A stretch of DNA of 64,000 nt from Calamus simplicifolius. Lineage: Eukaryota > Streptophyta > Magnoliopsida > Arecales > Arecaceae. Positions 12,017 to 23,279 of this stretch are shown here, piece by piece. Position 1 is the stretch's first letter; every line of letters begins with the position of its first letter. The translations under genes and the position numbers were made by a program. The notes under the pieces were generated by a model. It saw only the letters and a list, made by a program, of their open reading frames with translations, did no database searches and was not told the origin of the DNA. Location of the stretch: contig UESW01003831.1 of NCBI GenBank assembly GCA_900491605.1, positions 199,100 through 263,099 of the forward strand, given 5' to 3'.

Positions 12017-13751
12017 TGATGATGCTCAATCACCTCTCCTGGACGTCGGAACGGAGGTGCTTCTCGAATCCTTGCTTCGCTGGATTGCCTGCAAAGAAGT
12101 CGGGACCGGAGAGGGTCTTCGGTGGGACCCTCCGATGGCCAAGTTAGTGACTGAGGTCACAGTTGAAGAGGGGCTCGAGAGAGCCCTTTTTAGTGTGAGA
12201 AAGGAGGTCTCCCGGAGGAGGGATTCCTTCCCAAAAGTTGAGATGGCAATTTTGGGGGTTATCGCGCATACCTGTTTGGTGAGTGGATTCACCTTTTATG
12301 GGGTTGACCCTGGCATGATCACATGGGAATGCGTGAGGAGGAGATGTCTGCGAAGTTCAGTTGCGTGAATCCGCGCTGGTTGGTGGGTCCTGTCCCATCA
12401 CCAGCGGGGCTGTTGGGTGGTGCGCATCTGGTGTTGTCGAGCGGCGTGCATCAGAGGGGTGGTTTCTTAAACCGCTGGGGCTGATCTAGCGGGAACTGGG
12501 GAATCCGTCTTATCAGGGTCGAGCTGGGTCGACCCAAGATGGCTGGGGCCAATCCTGCTGGCAAGACAGTGCCGGGGCGGGGCCGAATCAACGGACTTGG
12601 AGGCGAACTGGAGACACCGGGGCTGAGTCAGGCCGCCGGGGATGGCCTTGGTTGACTCGACGGAACTGGAGACGCCGGGGCCAAGTCGGGCCGGCCGAGG
12701 ATGGCCTTGGCCGACTAGGCGGAACTGGAGACGTCGGGGCCGAGTCGGGCTGGCCTGGGATGGCCTTGGCTGACTCAGCGGAACTGGGGATGCCGGGCCG
12801 AGTCAGGCTGGCCAGGGATGGCCTTGGCCGACTCGGCGGAACTGGAGACGCCGGGGCCGAGTCGGGCTGGCCTGGGATGGCCTTGGCCGACTCAGCGGGA
12901 TTGGGGATGCCGGGCTGAGTCAGGCCAGCCGGGGATGGCCTTGGCCGACTCGATGGGATTGGAGACGCCGGAGCCGAGTCGGGCCGGCCTGGGATGGCCT
13001 TGGCCGACTCGGCGGGACTGGAGACGCCGGGGCCGAGTCGGGTTGGTCGGGCATGGCCTTGGGCGACTCGGCGGGACTGGAGACGCCGGGCCGAGTCGGG
13101 CCGGCCTGGGATGGCCTTGGCCGACTCGGCGGGACTGGAGACGTCGGGGCTGAGTCGGGCTGGCCTGGGATGGCCTTGGCCGACTCGGTGGGACTGGAGA
13201 CGCCGAGGCCGAGTCGGGCTGGCTGGGAATGGCATTGGCCGACTCGGGAACTGGAGAGGTGGAGGAAGTGTCGGGGCCGACTTGCTTGAATAAGTAGGGG
13301 CCGACTGGGAAGATGCCGGGGCCGCCTGGGAAGTGCCGGGGCCGTCTAGCTTGGAAGTGCCGGGCCGGCTGGGAAGTGTCGGGGCCGCCTAGCTTGGACA
13401 CGCCGGGGCCGGCTGGGAAGTGTCGGGGCCGCCTAGCTTGGAGACGTAGGGGGCCGGCTTTGGGGGCGTCGGCCTTGAAGGTGTCGGCCTTTAGGGTCAT
13501 CGGTCTTGGAGCCGTCGGCCTTTGGGGCCGTCGGTCTTGGAGGTGTCGGCCTTTGGGGCCGTCGGTCTTGGAGCCGTCGGTCTTGGAGGTGTCGGCCTTT
13601 GGGGCCGTCGGTCTTGGAGACGTCGGTCTTGGAGGTGTCGGCCTTTGGGGCCGTCGGTCTTGGACGCCTTGGAGGTGTCAGCCTTTGGGGCCGTCGGTCT
13701 TGGAGCCGTCCAAAAAATTTTATTTTCTCATGGGGTCAACTGGCCCCATCA
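12017..13751 (-). repeat. 3' LTR of the gag-only element
   Basis: This is a direct copy of 17221-19028. It carries about 11 tandem units of roughly 59 bp at about 12600-13260 (core GGGATGGCCTTGGCCGACTC). A short GCCGGGGCCG-rich array follows at about 13300-13450, then about seven units of roughly 33 bp at 13480-13710 (core GTCGGCCTTTGGGGCCGTCG). The long proline- and arginine-rich frames on both strands here are products of the repeats. Confidence 0.9.
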
Positions 13752-14009
13752 AATGCCCCCCATACTCCTTGAGCTTGCGTGCCCCGCATCAACTAAGCGA
13801 AAGGAGTGTAGAACTTTACCTTGGCATCTTCTCTTTCATGTTAGCTTTAACTATGATTCTTCTGGGTGGGAAAACCTCTTTCCTCTTGCATTGCCTTGGA
13901 TGGACGTCTGCGTGCCTTCTTTGGCTAGCTGAGGGCGGCTAGTAATCCTCTCCCAACGCGAAGTCTAAAAGTCTTTTGAACCCCGGAGGGTGACCTGAGA
14001 GCTGAGAGT

Positions 14010-15290
14010 CGCCAGGTTCCTTTTGAACCATCTTGGGGGTTTGTGTTTCGCCTAAGTGGCGACTCAGCCGGGTATGGAGCCTTTAGGGTCTTAACCTACT
14101 AGGGGGCACCGCCGTGCTGGGGCGAGTGGTGTCCCGTGGGCCGCGATGCCAGTGAGCTCCTTTTGAACCAACCTGGGGGTTTGTGTGCCACCCAAGTGGC
14201 AACTCAGCCGGGTACGGAGTTTTAGGGTCTTAACCTACTCGGGGGCACCGCCGTGCCGGGGCCGAGTGGTGTCCCATGGGCCACGATGCCAGTGAGCTCC
14301 TTTTGAACCAATCTGGGGGTTTGTGTGCCGCCCAAGTGACGACTCAGCCGGGTACGGAGCCTTTAGGGTCTTAACCTACTCGAGGGCACCGCCGTGCCGG
14401 GGCCGAGTGGTGTCCCATGGGCCGCGATGCCAGTGAGCTCCTTTTGAACCATCTTGGGGGTTTGTGTTCCGTCTAAGTGGCGACTCAGCCGGGTATGGAG
14501 CCTTTAGGGTCTTAACCTACTAGGGGGCACCGCCGTGCTGGGGCCGAGTGGTGTCCCGTGGGCCGCGATGCCAGTAAACTCCTTTTGAACCAACCTGGGG
14601 GTTTGTGTTTCGCCCAAGTGGCGACTCAGCCGGGTATGGAGCCTTTAGGGACTTAACCTACTCGGGGGCACCACCGTGCCGGGGCCGAGTGGTGTCCCGT
14701 GGGCCGCGATGCCAGTGAGCTCCTTTTGAACCAACCTGGGGGTTTGTGTTCCGCCCAAGTGGCGACTCAGCGGTACGAAGCCTTTAGATCTTAACCTACT
14801 TGGGGGCACCGCCATGCCGGGGCTGAGTGGTGTCCCGTGGGCCGCGATGCCAGTGAGCTCCTTTTGAACCAACCTGGGGGTTTGTGTTCCGCCCAAGTGG
14901 CGACTCAGCCGGGTATGGAGACTTTAGGGACTTAACCTACTCGGGGGCACCACCGTGCCGGGGCCGAGTGGTGTCCCATGGGCCGCGATGCCAGTGAGCT
15001 CCTTTTGAACCAACCTGGGGGTTTGTGTTCCGCCCAAGTGGCGACTCAGCTGGGTACGGAGCCTTTAGGATCTTAACCTACTTGGGGGTACCACCGTGCC
15101 GGGGCCGAGTGGTGTCCCGTGGGCCGCGATGCTAGTGAGCTCCTTTTGAACCAACCTGAGGGTTTGTGTTCCGCCCAAGTGGTGACTCAGCCGGGTACAG
15201 AGCCTTTAGGGTCGTAACCTACTCGGGGGCACCGCCGTGCCGGGGCCGAGTGGTGTCCCGTGGGCGCGATGCCGGTGATCTCCTTTTGAG
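14010..15290. repeat. Tandem array of about nine 140-bp units inside the gag-only element
   Basis: The phrase CTCCTTTTGAACCA recurs at roughly 140-bp spacing near 14017, 14157, 14297, 14437, 14578, 14719, 14857, 14997 and 15138; a broken last copy starts near 15278. Each unit carries a second landmark, GTGGCGACTCAGCCGGGTA. The array lies between the polypurine tract and gag. Open frames inside it (for example 14645-14896) only read the repeat. Confidence 0.93.
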
Positions 15291-15364
15291 AGACTTGGCG
15301 CAAGGGAGAATAAGCTATGGCATCATAAAGGGCCTTCTTTATTACTCATGCTTCTGGGAGTACA

Positions 15365-17131
15365 TCATTGGTAATACTGGCGGAGGTTGTCCGCATTCCA
15401 GGTACGTGGAATGGGCTTCCCGTCGAGTTCCTCTAGTTTGTATGCCCCCGGTGGAGTGTTTCGGTGATGCGGCAGGGACCCTCTCAGGAAGTATGTTACC
15501 CGGCAACTCCTCCCCCCTCGGCCATTTAGGTGCAGAAGCTGATCCCCAGGACACCATCCCGATCGTTCGCTCCGTGGGAGTGTTGTCGACGGTGTTGAGC
15601 TGGTGGAGGCCCCATGATGGCCGGCAGCGGCTGTTGCGTCTTCTGGACATACTTGCCGAGGTAACCCCGCTGGATGAGCTCCTCGATGGCCCACTTCAAG
15701 CTGTAACAGCTGTCGGTGTCGTGGCCGTAATCTCGGTGGAAACGGAAGTAGCTGCTCACGTCGCAGGGTGCACCTTTCTTCATGGGGGGAGGACATTGGA
15801 GGTAAGGCTCGCCCTCGATCTCCATCAGGATGTGGGATCGAGGGGCAAGGAGAGGAGTGAGCTTACTCTCATCGGGGATGGGGCTTCGGCGCCTATTGTT
15901 GGACCGGCGAGGTGAGTCGGATCGGCGATGTCGGGTAGGTCCGCTTGGCTCAGGGCGAGCGGATTTGTGGCTGGAGCTCTTCGAAGACTTCCAGCGGGTG
16001 AGGTCGGCTTCATCCACCGGATGTACTTCTGGGCCCGGAGAAGGAGGTTGAATAAGAGCTTGGGGGCTTCTTATCCAGGGAGAAGGTGAAGCGGGATGGG
16101 AGGAGTCCCCGCTTCAACGCCAGGGTGGCCACCGCATCATCAAGATGGTAGACCTCGAGGGCGGCGATTTTGAATCGAGACACGAAGTCCCGCAGTGACT
16201 CTTCTTCCTTCTGGCGGACGGAGAAGAGGTTGTCTGCCACCCTTGGGATCCGGTGGCAGGCGTCAAAGTGGGCCAAAAATCCCCTCTCCAGCTCCTGGAA
16301 GGAGTCGATGCTGTGAGGGGGCAGGCGTGAGTGCCATGCACCGGCGGCCTTCCACAGAGTTGCGGGGAAGGCCTTGCAGAGAAGGGCGTCTGAAGTGCCC
16401 TGGATTTTCATCATTGCTTTGTAACTCTCGAGATGATCGAGAGGATCCATCGTACCATCGTACGGGTCCACCAGGGGGAAGCGGAACCTCGAGGGAACCG
16501 GTTCCTCCAGTATGCAGTGAGTGTAGGGAACAAGTGTCGAACTCTTCCTCCGGCTGATGGTTGATTTTTTTGGCGAGCTCGTCTAGTCGCCTGTTGTACT
16601 CCTCCAGGCGTTCCTCCGCCTGGCAGCTGATCATCGGGGCCCTCCGAGATGGCTCAGAGGAAGAAGAAGAAGAGGAGGCAGAAGGAGATAGAGACGGAAG
16701 TCGGAACTTCCGCCGGGTTTCTCGTGACGATGTGGCTTGGGAGGAAACTCGTTGGGGCCGCGGTCAGAGGACCGTGGCCGCTTGGAGGGCTCGCGTCGAG
16801 GCTTCCTAGGGGAAGCTGACGTCGGTCGGTCTTTCGCCGATCGGCCTCCCACCGAGGAGAACCTCCCCTTGCCGACTGTTGACTGGCGAGGGGAGCAGTT
16901 TGATGCTGGGTGGCCACGGACTGTTGTTGCTGAAGCCCGTGGACCATGGCGGTGAGATTCTGGACTTGCTGGGAAAGGGTTGTCAGCTGCTCGCTGTTTG
17001 GACAGCAGCGTCCAGCGACGGGCAGGTGACCGGAGGGTCGGCAGCAGGGGGATTGGCCTCCTGCTGTCTAGTTGGCGAGGGAAACCCACTGGGTAGCTGA
17101 TGGAGGCGTCCTGAGCTTGTGTCACCATCAT
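15365..17131 (-). pseudogene. Tat-like gag of the non-autonomous element, in three frames
   Basis: The product would be a capsid/nucleocapsid protein packaging element RNA. Reading from the 5' side: an N-terminal proline- and arginine-rich part (16631-17131); a coiled coil (ERLEEYNRRLDELAKKI, about 16580-16630); then the Retrotrans_gag core after a frame change near 16475. The core shows VDPYDGTMDPLDHLESYK, PHSIDSFQELERGF and FKIAALEVYHLDDAVA (16010-16480). A second frame change near 16015 leads to the C-terminal part (15526-16017), with HILMEIEGEPYL and a zinc-finger-like YFRFHRDYGHDTDSC. Tat-lineage gags have the same block order. Two frameshifts suggest it is inactive or was packaged in trans. 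A 249-residue plus-strand frame (15166-15915) is its antisense shadow. Confidence 0.85.
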
Positions 17132-17220
17132 GGTTTCTGGAAAAAGAGAGGGGATGAAAGATGTAGCTCAGGGAGAACGTTCGCTACTTTTTCTTATCCC
17201 CCCTTTCTGGCGCGCCAATC

Positions 17221-19028
17221 TGATGACGCTCAATCACCTCTCCTGGACGTCGAGAACGGAGGTGCTTCTCGAATCCTTGCTTCGCCGGATTGCCTGCAAA
17301 GAAGTCCCGGGACCGGAGGGGGTCTCCGGTGGGACCCTCCGACGGCCAAGTTAGTGACTGAGGTCACAGTTGAAGAGGGGCTCGAGAGAGCCCTTTTTAG
17401 TGTGAGAAAGGAGGTCTCCCGAAGGAGGGATTCCTTCCCGAAAGTTGAGATGGCGATTTTGGGGGTTATCGCGCATACCTATTTGGTGAGTGGATTCACC
17501 TTTTTATAGGGGTTGATCCTGGCATGATCATGGGATTGCGTGAGGAGGAGATGTCTGCGGAGTTCAGTTGCGTGACTCTGCACTGGTTGGTGGGTCATGT
17601 CCCATCACCAGCGGGGCTGTTGGGCAGCATGCATCTGGCGTTGTCGGGCGGCGCGCATCAGAGGGGTAGTTTCTTGAACCGCTGGGGCTGATCTGGCAGG
17701 AACTGGGGAATCCCATCTTATCAGGGCCGAGCCGGGTCGATCCGAGATGGCTGGGGCCAATCCTGCTGGCAAGACAGTGCCGGGGCGGGGCCGAATCGAC
17801 GGACTTGGAGGCGGAAAGATGCCGTGGCCGAGTCGGGCCACCGGGGATGGCCTTGGCCGACTCGGTGGAACTGGAGACGCCGGGGCCAGTCGGGCCGGCT
17901 GGGGATGGCCTTAGCCGACTCGGCAGAACTGGAGACGCCAGGGCCGAGTCGGGCTGGCCTGGGATGGCCTTGGCCGACTCGGCAGAATTGGGGACGCCGG
18001 GCCGAGTCGGGCTGGCCGGGGATGGCCTTGGCCGACTCGGCGGAACTAGAGATGCCGCGGTCGAGTCGGGCTGGCCTGGGATGGCCTTGGCTGACTCGGC
18101 GGGACTGGGGACGCCGGGGCCAAGTCGGGCCGGCCGGGGATGGCCTTGGCCGACTCGACGGGATTGGAGATGCCGGGGCCGAGTCGGGCCGGCCGGGGAT
18201 GGCCTTGGCTGACTCACGGGATTGGAGACGCCGGGGCCGAGTCAGGCCGGCTGGGGATGGCTTTGGCCGACTCGGTGGGACTGGAGACGCTGGGGCCGAG
18301 TCAGGCCAGCCTGGGATGGCCTTGGCGACTCGGCGGGACTGGAGACGCCGGGGCCGAGTCAGGCCGGCCTGGGATGGCCTTGGCCAACTCGCGGGACTGG
18401 AGACGCCGGGGTCGAGTCGAGCCGGCCTGGGATGGCCTTGGCCGACTCGGTGGGACTGGAGACGCCGAGGTTGAGTCGGGCTGGCCGAGAATGGCCTTGG
18501 CCGACTCGGCGAAACTGGAGAGGCGGAGGAAGTGTCGGGGCCGACTTGCATAGAGAAGTAGGGGCCGGCTGGGAAGATGCCGGGGCCGCCTAGCTTGAAG
18601 TGCCGGGGCTGGCTGGAAGTGCCGGGGCCGCCTAGCTTGGACATGCCGGGACCGGCTGGGAACATGCCGGGGCCGCCTGGGAGGTGCCGAGCCGCCAAGC
18701 TTGGACACGCCGGGGCCGGCTGGGAAGTGCCGGGCCGCCTAGTTGGAGATGTAGGGGGCCGGCTTTAGGGCGTCGGCCTTGGAGGTGTCGGCCTTTGGGG
18801 CGTCGATCTTGGAGCCATCGGCCTTTGGGGCCATCGGTCTTGGAGGTGTCGGCCTTTGGGGCCATCGGTCTTGGAGCCGTCGGTCTTGGAAGTGTCGGCC
18901 TTTGGGGCGTCGGTCTTGGAGCCGTCGGTCTTGGAGATGTTGGCCTTTGGGGCCGTCGATCTTGGAGCTGTCGGCCTTTGGAACCGTCAAAAAATTTTAT
19001 TTTCTCATGGGGTCAACTGGCCCCATCA
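17221..19028 (-). repeat. 5' LTR of the gag-only element
   Basis: It has the same architecture as 12017-13751, but about 12 rather than 11 of the 59-bp units (about 17815-18515). Together with small differences in the 33-bp array, this explains the 73-bp length difference. Unequal exchange or slippage within the array since insertion is the likely cause. Confidence 0.9.
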
Positions 19029-19033
19029 ATAAC

Positions 19034-19844
19034 AATCGGACTTCTAGCTTCTAATTGGTTCGGCTACTCACACCAAGCAGAAAAATAACATAAGGCAATA
19101 TAATTCTTTTTGTGTTGATCTGCTAGAGAAGTAAAGAAAATAAAGGCTTTATAAAATAGCTCAAGTGGATCGTTACTCATGTCTCATCAAGTTTAAACTA
19201 GATGATAAGGTTCCAAATCAAGATATAAGCAATTAAATTTTATCTATTAGCTCAAAAATATTTAAATAGTAAAAATTATATGATTTAAAGACTCGTAGCA
19301 TATGCATGATGTAATTTGATGTTTAATTATATTAGATAGTAATAAAGATCACATCCAATGACTTGGATAGTCTAATTAGATTGATTGAAGATCCATTTAA
19401 GTGATGCCAAGTCAAGTTTTCTATATATATAGATAGAGTTAGACTATATATTTATATTGATTCCTTGAATAAGGATTTAACAATTCAAATTTAATAAAGA
19501 ACTATTCATAACATTACCTACACTGCAAAAGAGACTATCTAGAAACTAAAATATTTATATATTCTAATAATACCAACCAAAGGAGGCCTTAATCTTAAGA
19601 AAATGATAAAATGGATAATTTTAACAGCATGATTACTATGTTTATTATGATCTAAATATCAAAATTTAGTGGATTGAAGTTAACTTATGTTTCAAGATAT
19701 ATAAACCATGATCCATAAAATAAATTTTCGATTTATGTATCCTATCAAATATTTTCTCATACTAGTATAGTTGATATCATGTTTATTTTCCTACCAACTT
19801 GATGCATGGAATAAAAACCACCAAAATTATATAAAATTTGGCTT
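19034..19844. other. Intergenic, no gene seen
   Basis: AT-rich sequence with many stops in all frames. I see no repeat structure or coding signature. Confidence 0.5.
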
Positions 19845-20155
19845 CTAAGGTTTTTTTTTTTTAAGTCCAATGATTTCCATCTTGAACTTAGATAGCTTAT
19901 GTCTAATTCTAAAACCATAATTAGCTTCTTTTTTCTTCTTTTTTATATTAGCTTTTCAATAGGGATTTATTAATTTGAAATCAGTGACAAACGATTGAAA
20001 TTCAAGATTATCATATTAAAAAAAACTATAATTAACAAGTTAAGAATAGTTTTGCTATTTCAAAAAATTATGATAATTTATTTGGATTTTCAGTTTATTT
20101 CAAAATTTTAATAAGAAAAATCAAATTTGATATAAATATTTAACTCAGTTGCTGT
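19845..20155. repeat. AT-rich dispersed repeat, copy 1
   Basis: About 300 bp are clearly related, in the same orientation, to 22545-22830. Shared landmarks in order are CAATGATTT, TTAGCTTTTCAATAG, TTTGAAATCA and GATTATCATAT. There is no coding potential and no clear terminal repeats, so its class is unknown. Confidence 0.65.
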
Positions 20156-20666
20156 TCAATTGAACTTTTATGCTTACCTCGTACTCGGTCTTGTCAGCGC
20201 CCTACATGCATGATGCAGGGATGGTGGAGGATGGATGGTCGTAGTTTATTTTTTTTACCAAATTCTGTTACATAAACCCAATATGTAACATCAATAGGTT
20301 TTGTTATGTTCTTCTGTTACATAAACCCCCACTCCTTTCGATTTCGTCGACCTAGGAAACACCAAGATTCATTCGGTAATACGTCTCTTGACCTAACCGG
20401 ACTGTCCTCAAAACTCACACAGCCCCCGGCGAGAAACAAAAGTTTGTCCTACGTCGAAAGAAAACCAAATCGTAGAAGGACTACTAGATACAAAATTACT
20501 AACTGTGCAAAGGACTGATATAAAAAGAACCGGGTACTCAGTTTCCCTACGGAATCCTAGCTAGTTTGTGACTCACGAGTCACGACACAACTAGGAAAAC
20601 CAGAGCCCTTCTTCTACGTCTCAACAAGCCCTCAAATCCCATCCCCTCTTCTCTCTTTTGATCGCC

Positions 20667-21369
20667 ATGGCGACTAGTACTCAGAATAACCCATCGATGG
20701 CTTCCCATTCATACGAACTTTTTCCTTGGAAAGATGGGGAGTTGGATCTCTGCCTTGACTCAGTGTCATCTCTCGGCACCGACACCCGTCCCCGAATGCT
20801 CGTCAAACTGACGCTGAGCCACCGCGTGCTGTGCTTGATTCCCTCGCCCCTCCCAGGGAAATGCTATAAACTCTGGACTCCTTTTCCGCAACTGTGCGCC
20901 GTGACATCCCCGTCGATGGCCCCTCGGCGCACTTCTCGACCCTCGACGCCGCCAAGAAGGTCATCGCGCCGTTTGTCCCCAAAGGGCCCACGCCGCTCGA
21001 TGAAATTTCCACGCTCTCGTGGCCGCGGATATCTCGCTTTGCTCATGCCACGGCGAGGAGCGCGGAGGCCATGGGTCACGCTGACATGGTGGTGGTAGCC
21101 GAAGCGAGTTACATCCAGGAAGTGAAGCTGGACGAGATGTGCGAGTTGGTCGATCGCCAGGTTGCGGATTTGCTTGGGCCTGAGATGGAGGAAGAAGAGC
21201 CGTGGGTGACTTGTGCGGTGTGCCTCAATGAAATAAAGGACCGACACAGGCGCTCACGCTGGCATGCTCTCATGCGTTCCACTTGAGATGCATCGCTGCA
21301 TGGCTTAAGAAGAAGAATTATTGTCCCTTATGTAGATCAGAGGAGCCTACTTACAGCGATGATCAGTAG
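20667..21369 (+). pseudogene. RING-H2 E3 ubiquitin ligase-like gene, frameshifted
   Basis: Intact RING-H2 proteins bind E2 enzymes through eight zinc ligands and promote ubiquitin transfer. Here an ATG at 20667 opens a reading (MATSTQNNPSMASHSYELF) whose frame closes without the domain. The middle part (about 20885-21240; DAAKKVIAPFVPKG, KLDEMCELVDRQVADLLG) lies in another frame, preceded by a TAA near 20876. The first RING half, CAVC, is at about 21211. The second half (ACSHAFHLRCIAAWL, then YCPLCRSEE) needs a further frame change near 21245 and ends at TAG 21367. All eight zinc ligands (C-C, C-H-H-C, C-C) survive, so decay is recent or some shifts are sequence errors. No splice sites explain the shifts. 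Confidence 0.72.
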
Positions 21370-21695
21370 TTAGGGTTTTTTTTTTTCCTGAGTTTACTTC
21401 CTGACATTGTCGATCTGGTTTTCGGATCTTGGTCGCGGCTGGTCAAATTACAGTGAACAGGCTTGCGAAAGTAGGTCATGTGGAGCGTTCAAGGTATAAT
21501 AATTGGAGTCATGTTTCTGCTGCGCTAGTATTGGTATCAAATTGTAGTCGTGGAGTTTAGAATTGAAGGATTTCAGTCATTATTCAAAAGTGGATCATTA
21601 GCCAAAAGTAATAAACATAATATTTGGATAGATTTTGGAGAGTTAGTTGAGGATGTTTTGGCTATTATCCTGTAATCTTTTTAGTGAGATCATAA

Positions 21696-22015
21696 GGTAG
21701 TGTTTGATAGGAAAAAAATATTATCCATGATAAGTGTACGGGATAGAGTTTATCCCCTGGCTATCCCTAGGGATATCCCTTGGCTATCCCATTGATCATA
21801 TCAAATGCAAAAAGGTAAATCCATAGGATAATCTTTTTTACTCTTATTTGGAGGGATAACCAGCTATTCCTACATTTTCTATGGATAAATTGAGGGGATA
21901 TCCCTTAACCATGGATTATCCCTTTGGTTAACTTTATTCTCTGCTATCCCTTATATTTATGGCTTTTGGGAATAAGAGGGGATATCCCTTCTTATCCCCT
22001 ATTTCAAACACTACC
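21696..22015. mobile_element. Tourist-like (PIF/Harbinger) MITE
   Basis: This 320-bp non-coding element has matching ends: GGTAGTGTTTGATAGG at 21696 and the inverse of GGTAGTGTTTGAAATAGG at 22015. It is flanked by TAA at 21693-21695 and 22016-22018, the target preference of this superfamily. The interior repeats GGGATATCCCTT and TTATCCC motifs. Confidence 0.82.
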
Positions 22016-22018
22016 TAA

Positions 22019-22544
22019 GAGTTTCTGAGAGTATGTGTTTTGAGGGCTTGTATCTGATTCAATTCTTAGTGAAGCCTTGCAGATCCTGTGCTGCGGTGGT
22101 TGTCTCTTTTGGATTTTGATTCCTATTATTATTATTATGTTTTTGTTGATTTTGATTATATCGCAACTGCGTACTTGACAGTACTAATAGTAATCTTATT
22201 AAAGGAATATTTGTTGTATTCCATATCATTTACAACTAACATTGTGTATTTATGATAAACCCTTGTTTCTTTTTATTGATATGTTTAGATAAATTTAATT
22301 GAATTGAATTTGGCTACACTCTTACGTAACCAAGCTTAAATCCAACCGCCTCCCATACTATTAGACTCGCACAAATCTTAAAGTAAAAAAAATCATTTAT
22401 TAACGACCGTTTCTCATATTTCATCTCTATAGATTCTTTCATTTTTTACAATGCATTTCATATAAAATAAATAAAGATACGAGCTATGTCCCTATTTTTT
22501 AAATTAAAGAATAGGAATATGAGCCATAATCCTATTCTATTACT
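22019..22544. other. Intergenic, no gene seen
   Basis: AT-rich sequence. A segment at about 22470-22545 resembles 11740-11820 (ATATGAGCCATA and CCTATTCT motifs). There is no coding signature. Confidence 0.45.
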
Positions 22545-22830
22545 GATCATGTATTTTTTTTATGTAGTTCAATGATTTGCGTCTTCAATTTAGATGGCTT
22601 ATATTTAATTCTAAAACAATTAACTTCTCTTTTATGTTAGCTTTTCAATAGCAATTTAGTAATTTGAAATCACTGATAGACTATTGAAATTTAAGATTAT
22701 CTAGACTATTGAAATTCAAAATTATCATATAAAAATTCTGCAATTAACAGGTTAAGATTGGTTTTATTATTTCAAATTTTAAATAAGAAAATAGAATCCG
22801 ATATAAACATTTAGCATAGTTATTTCATTT
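22545..22830. repeat. AT-rich dispersed repeat, copy 2
   Basis: This is the direct partner of 19845-20155, with the same landmarks in the same order. A short extra duplication (GACTATTGAAAT twice, about 22680 and 22705) is private to this copy. The two copies bracket the broken RING gene. Confidence 0.65.
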
Positions 22831-23279
22831 CACATAACTTACTTTTAGTATTTTATAAATTCCACTAAAATGTTTAAAAATAATTATCAATAGAAAAATT
22901 TGGACCCATGCATCCTCCACTATGCCATCATGTAGATTAACAAGGCTAGATCAGAGGATAAGTATAAAGTTCTAATCGAACAATTACTCTATAGGAAGGA
23001 AGCAAGAAAAGATAGTATGAATAGAAACACAAATGGTTAAATCATCTGAGTCATCAATCCATTTAATTTAGATCTCTAATTCTCGTTAGACTCTACTTTA
23101 ATCAGTCAACCTACCTACACCGTCCAATAGGAAGAACGCCGAAGGCAAAGGCCTAGCATAGAGTAGGATGAGTATGTTCCGAACCGGATGGCATCGCCCT
23201 CCTCGGTGGAGTGGTTGAGGTTGCCAAGGCACCATCGGTCATGCCTCCCCACCAAACCAAGAATCAGAAATGGTAGCCG

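Larger units (their letters stand above)
12017..19028 (-). mobile_element. Non-autonomous LTR retrotransposon with gag only (TR-GAG type, Ty3/Gypsy Tat-like gag)
   Basis: Two direct repeats, 12017-13751 (1735 bp) and 17221-19028 (1808 bp), start TGATG and end CATCA on the plus strand. The element is flanked by a perfect 5-bp duplication, ATAAC, at 12012-12016 and 19029-19033. The coding strand is minus, so the right repeat is the 5' LTR. Next to it at about 17195-17220 lies TGGCGCGCCAGAAAGGGGG on the minus strand, a plausible primer binding site, though I cannot name the tRNA. A G-rich tract (GTATGGGGGGCAT, about 13752-13768) sits beside the 3' LTR as the polypurine tract. The 3.47-kb interior encodes only a Tat-like gag. 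No protease, reverse transcriptase, RNase H or integrase motif is present, so it depends on a helper. Similar LTR lengths and an intact target duplication suggest a fairly recent insertion. Confidence 0.92.

Noticed and set aside
12588..13500. Long proline/arginine/serine-rich open frames on both strands (up to 215 residues)
   Set aside because: They are readings of the 59-bp and 33-bp tandem arrays in the LTR. Unit lengths keep several frames open at once, and no protein signature exists.
14010..15290. CRISPR-like array
   Set aside because: The repeats are contiguous 140-bp units without unique spacers, in a plant LTR element.
15166..15915. 249-residue plus-strand open frame
   Set aside because: It is antisense to the Tat-like gag and starts inside the 140-bp array. 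The gag motifs on the other strand explain the sequence.
16195..17509. Several plus-strand open frames of 70-145 residues
   Set aside because: All are shadows of the minus-strand gag or run into the LTR.
17564..18990. Open frames of up to 325 residues in the second LTR
   Set aside because: Same repeat artefact as in the first LTR; they follow the array, not a gene.
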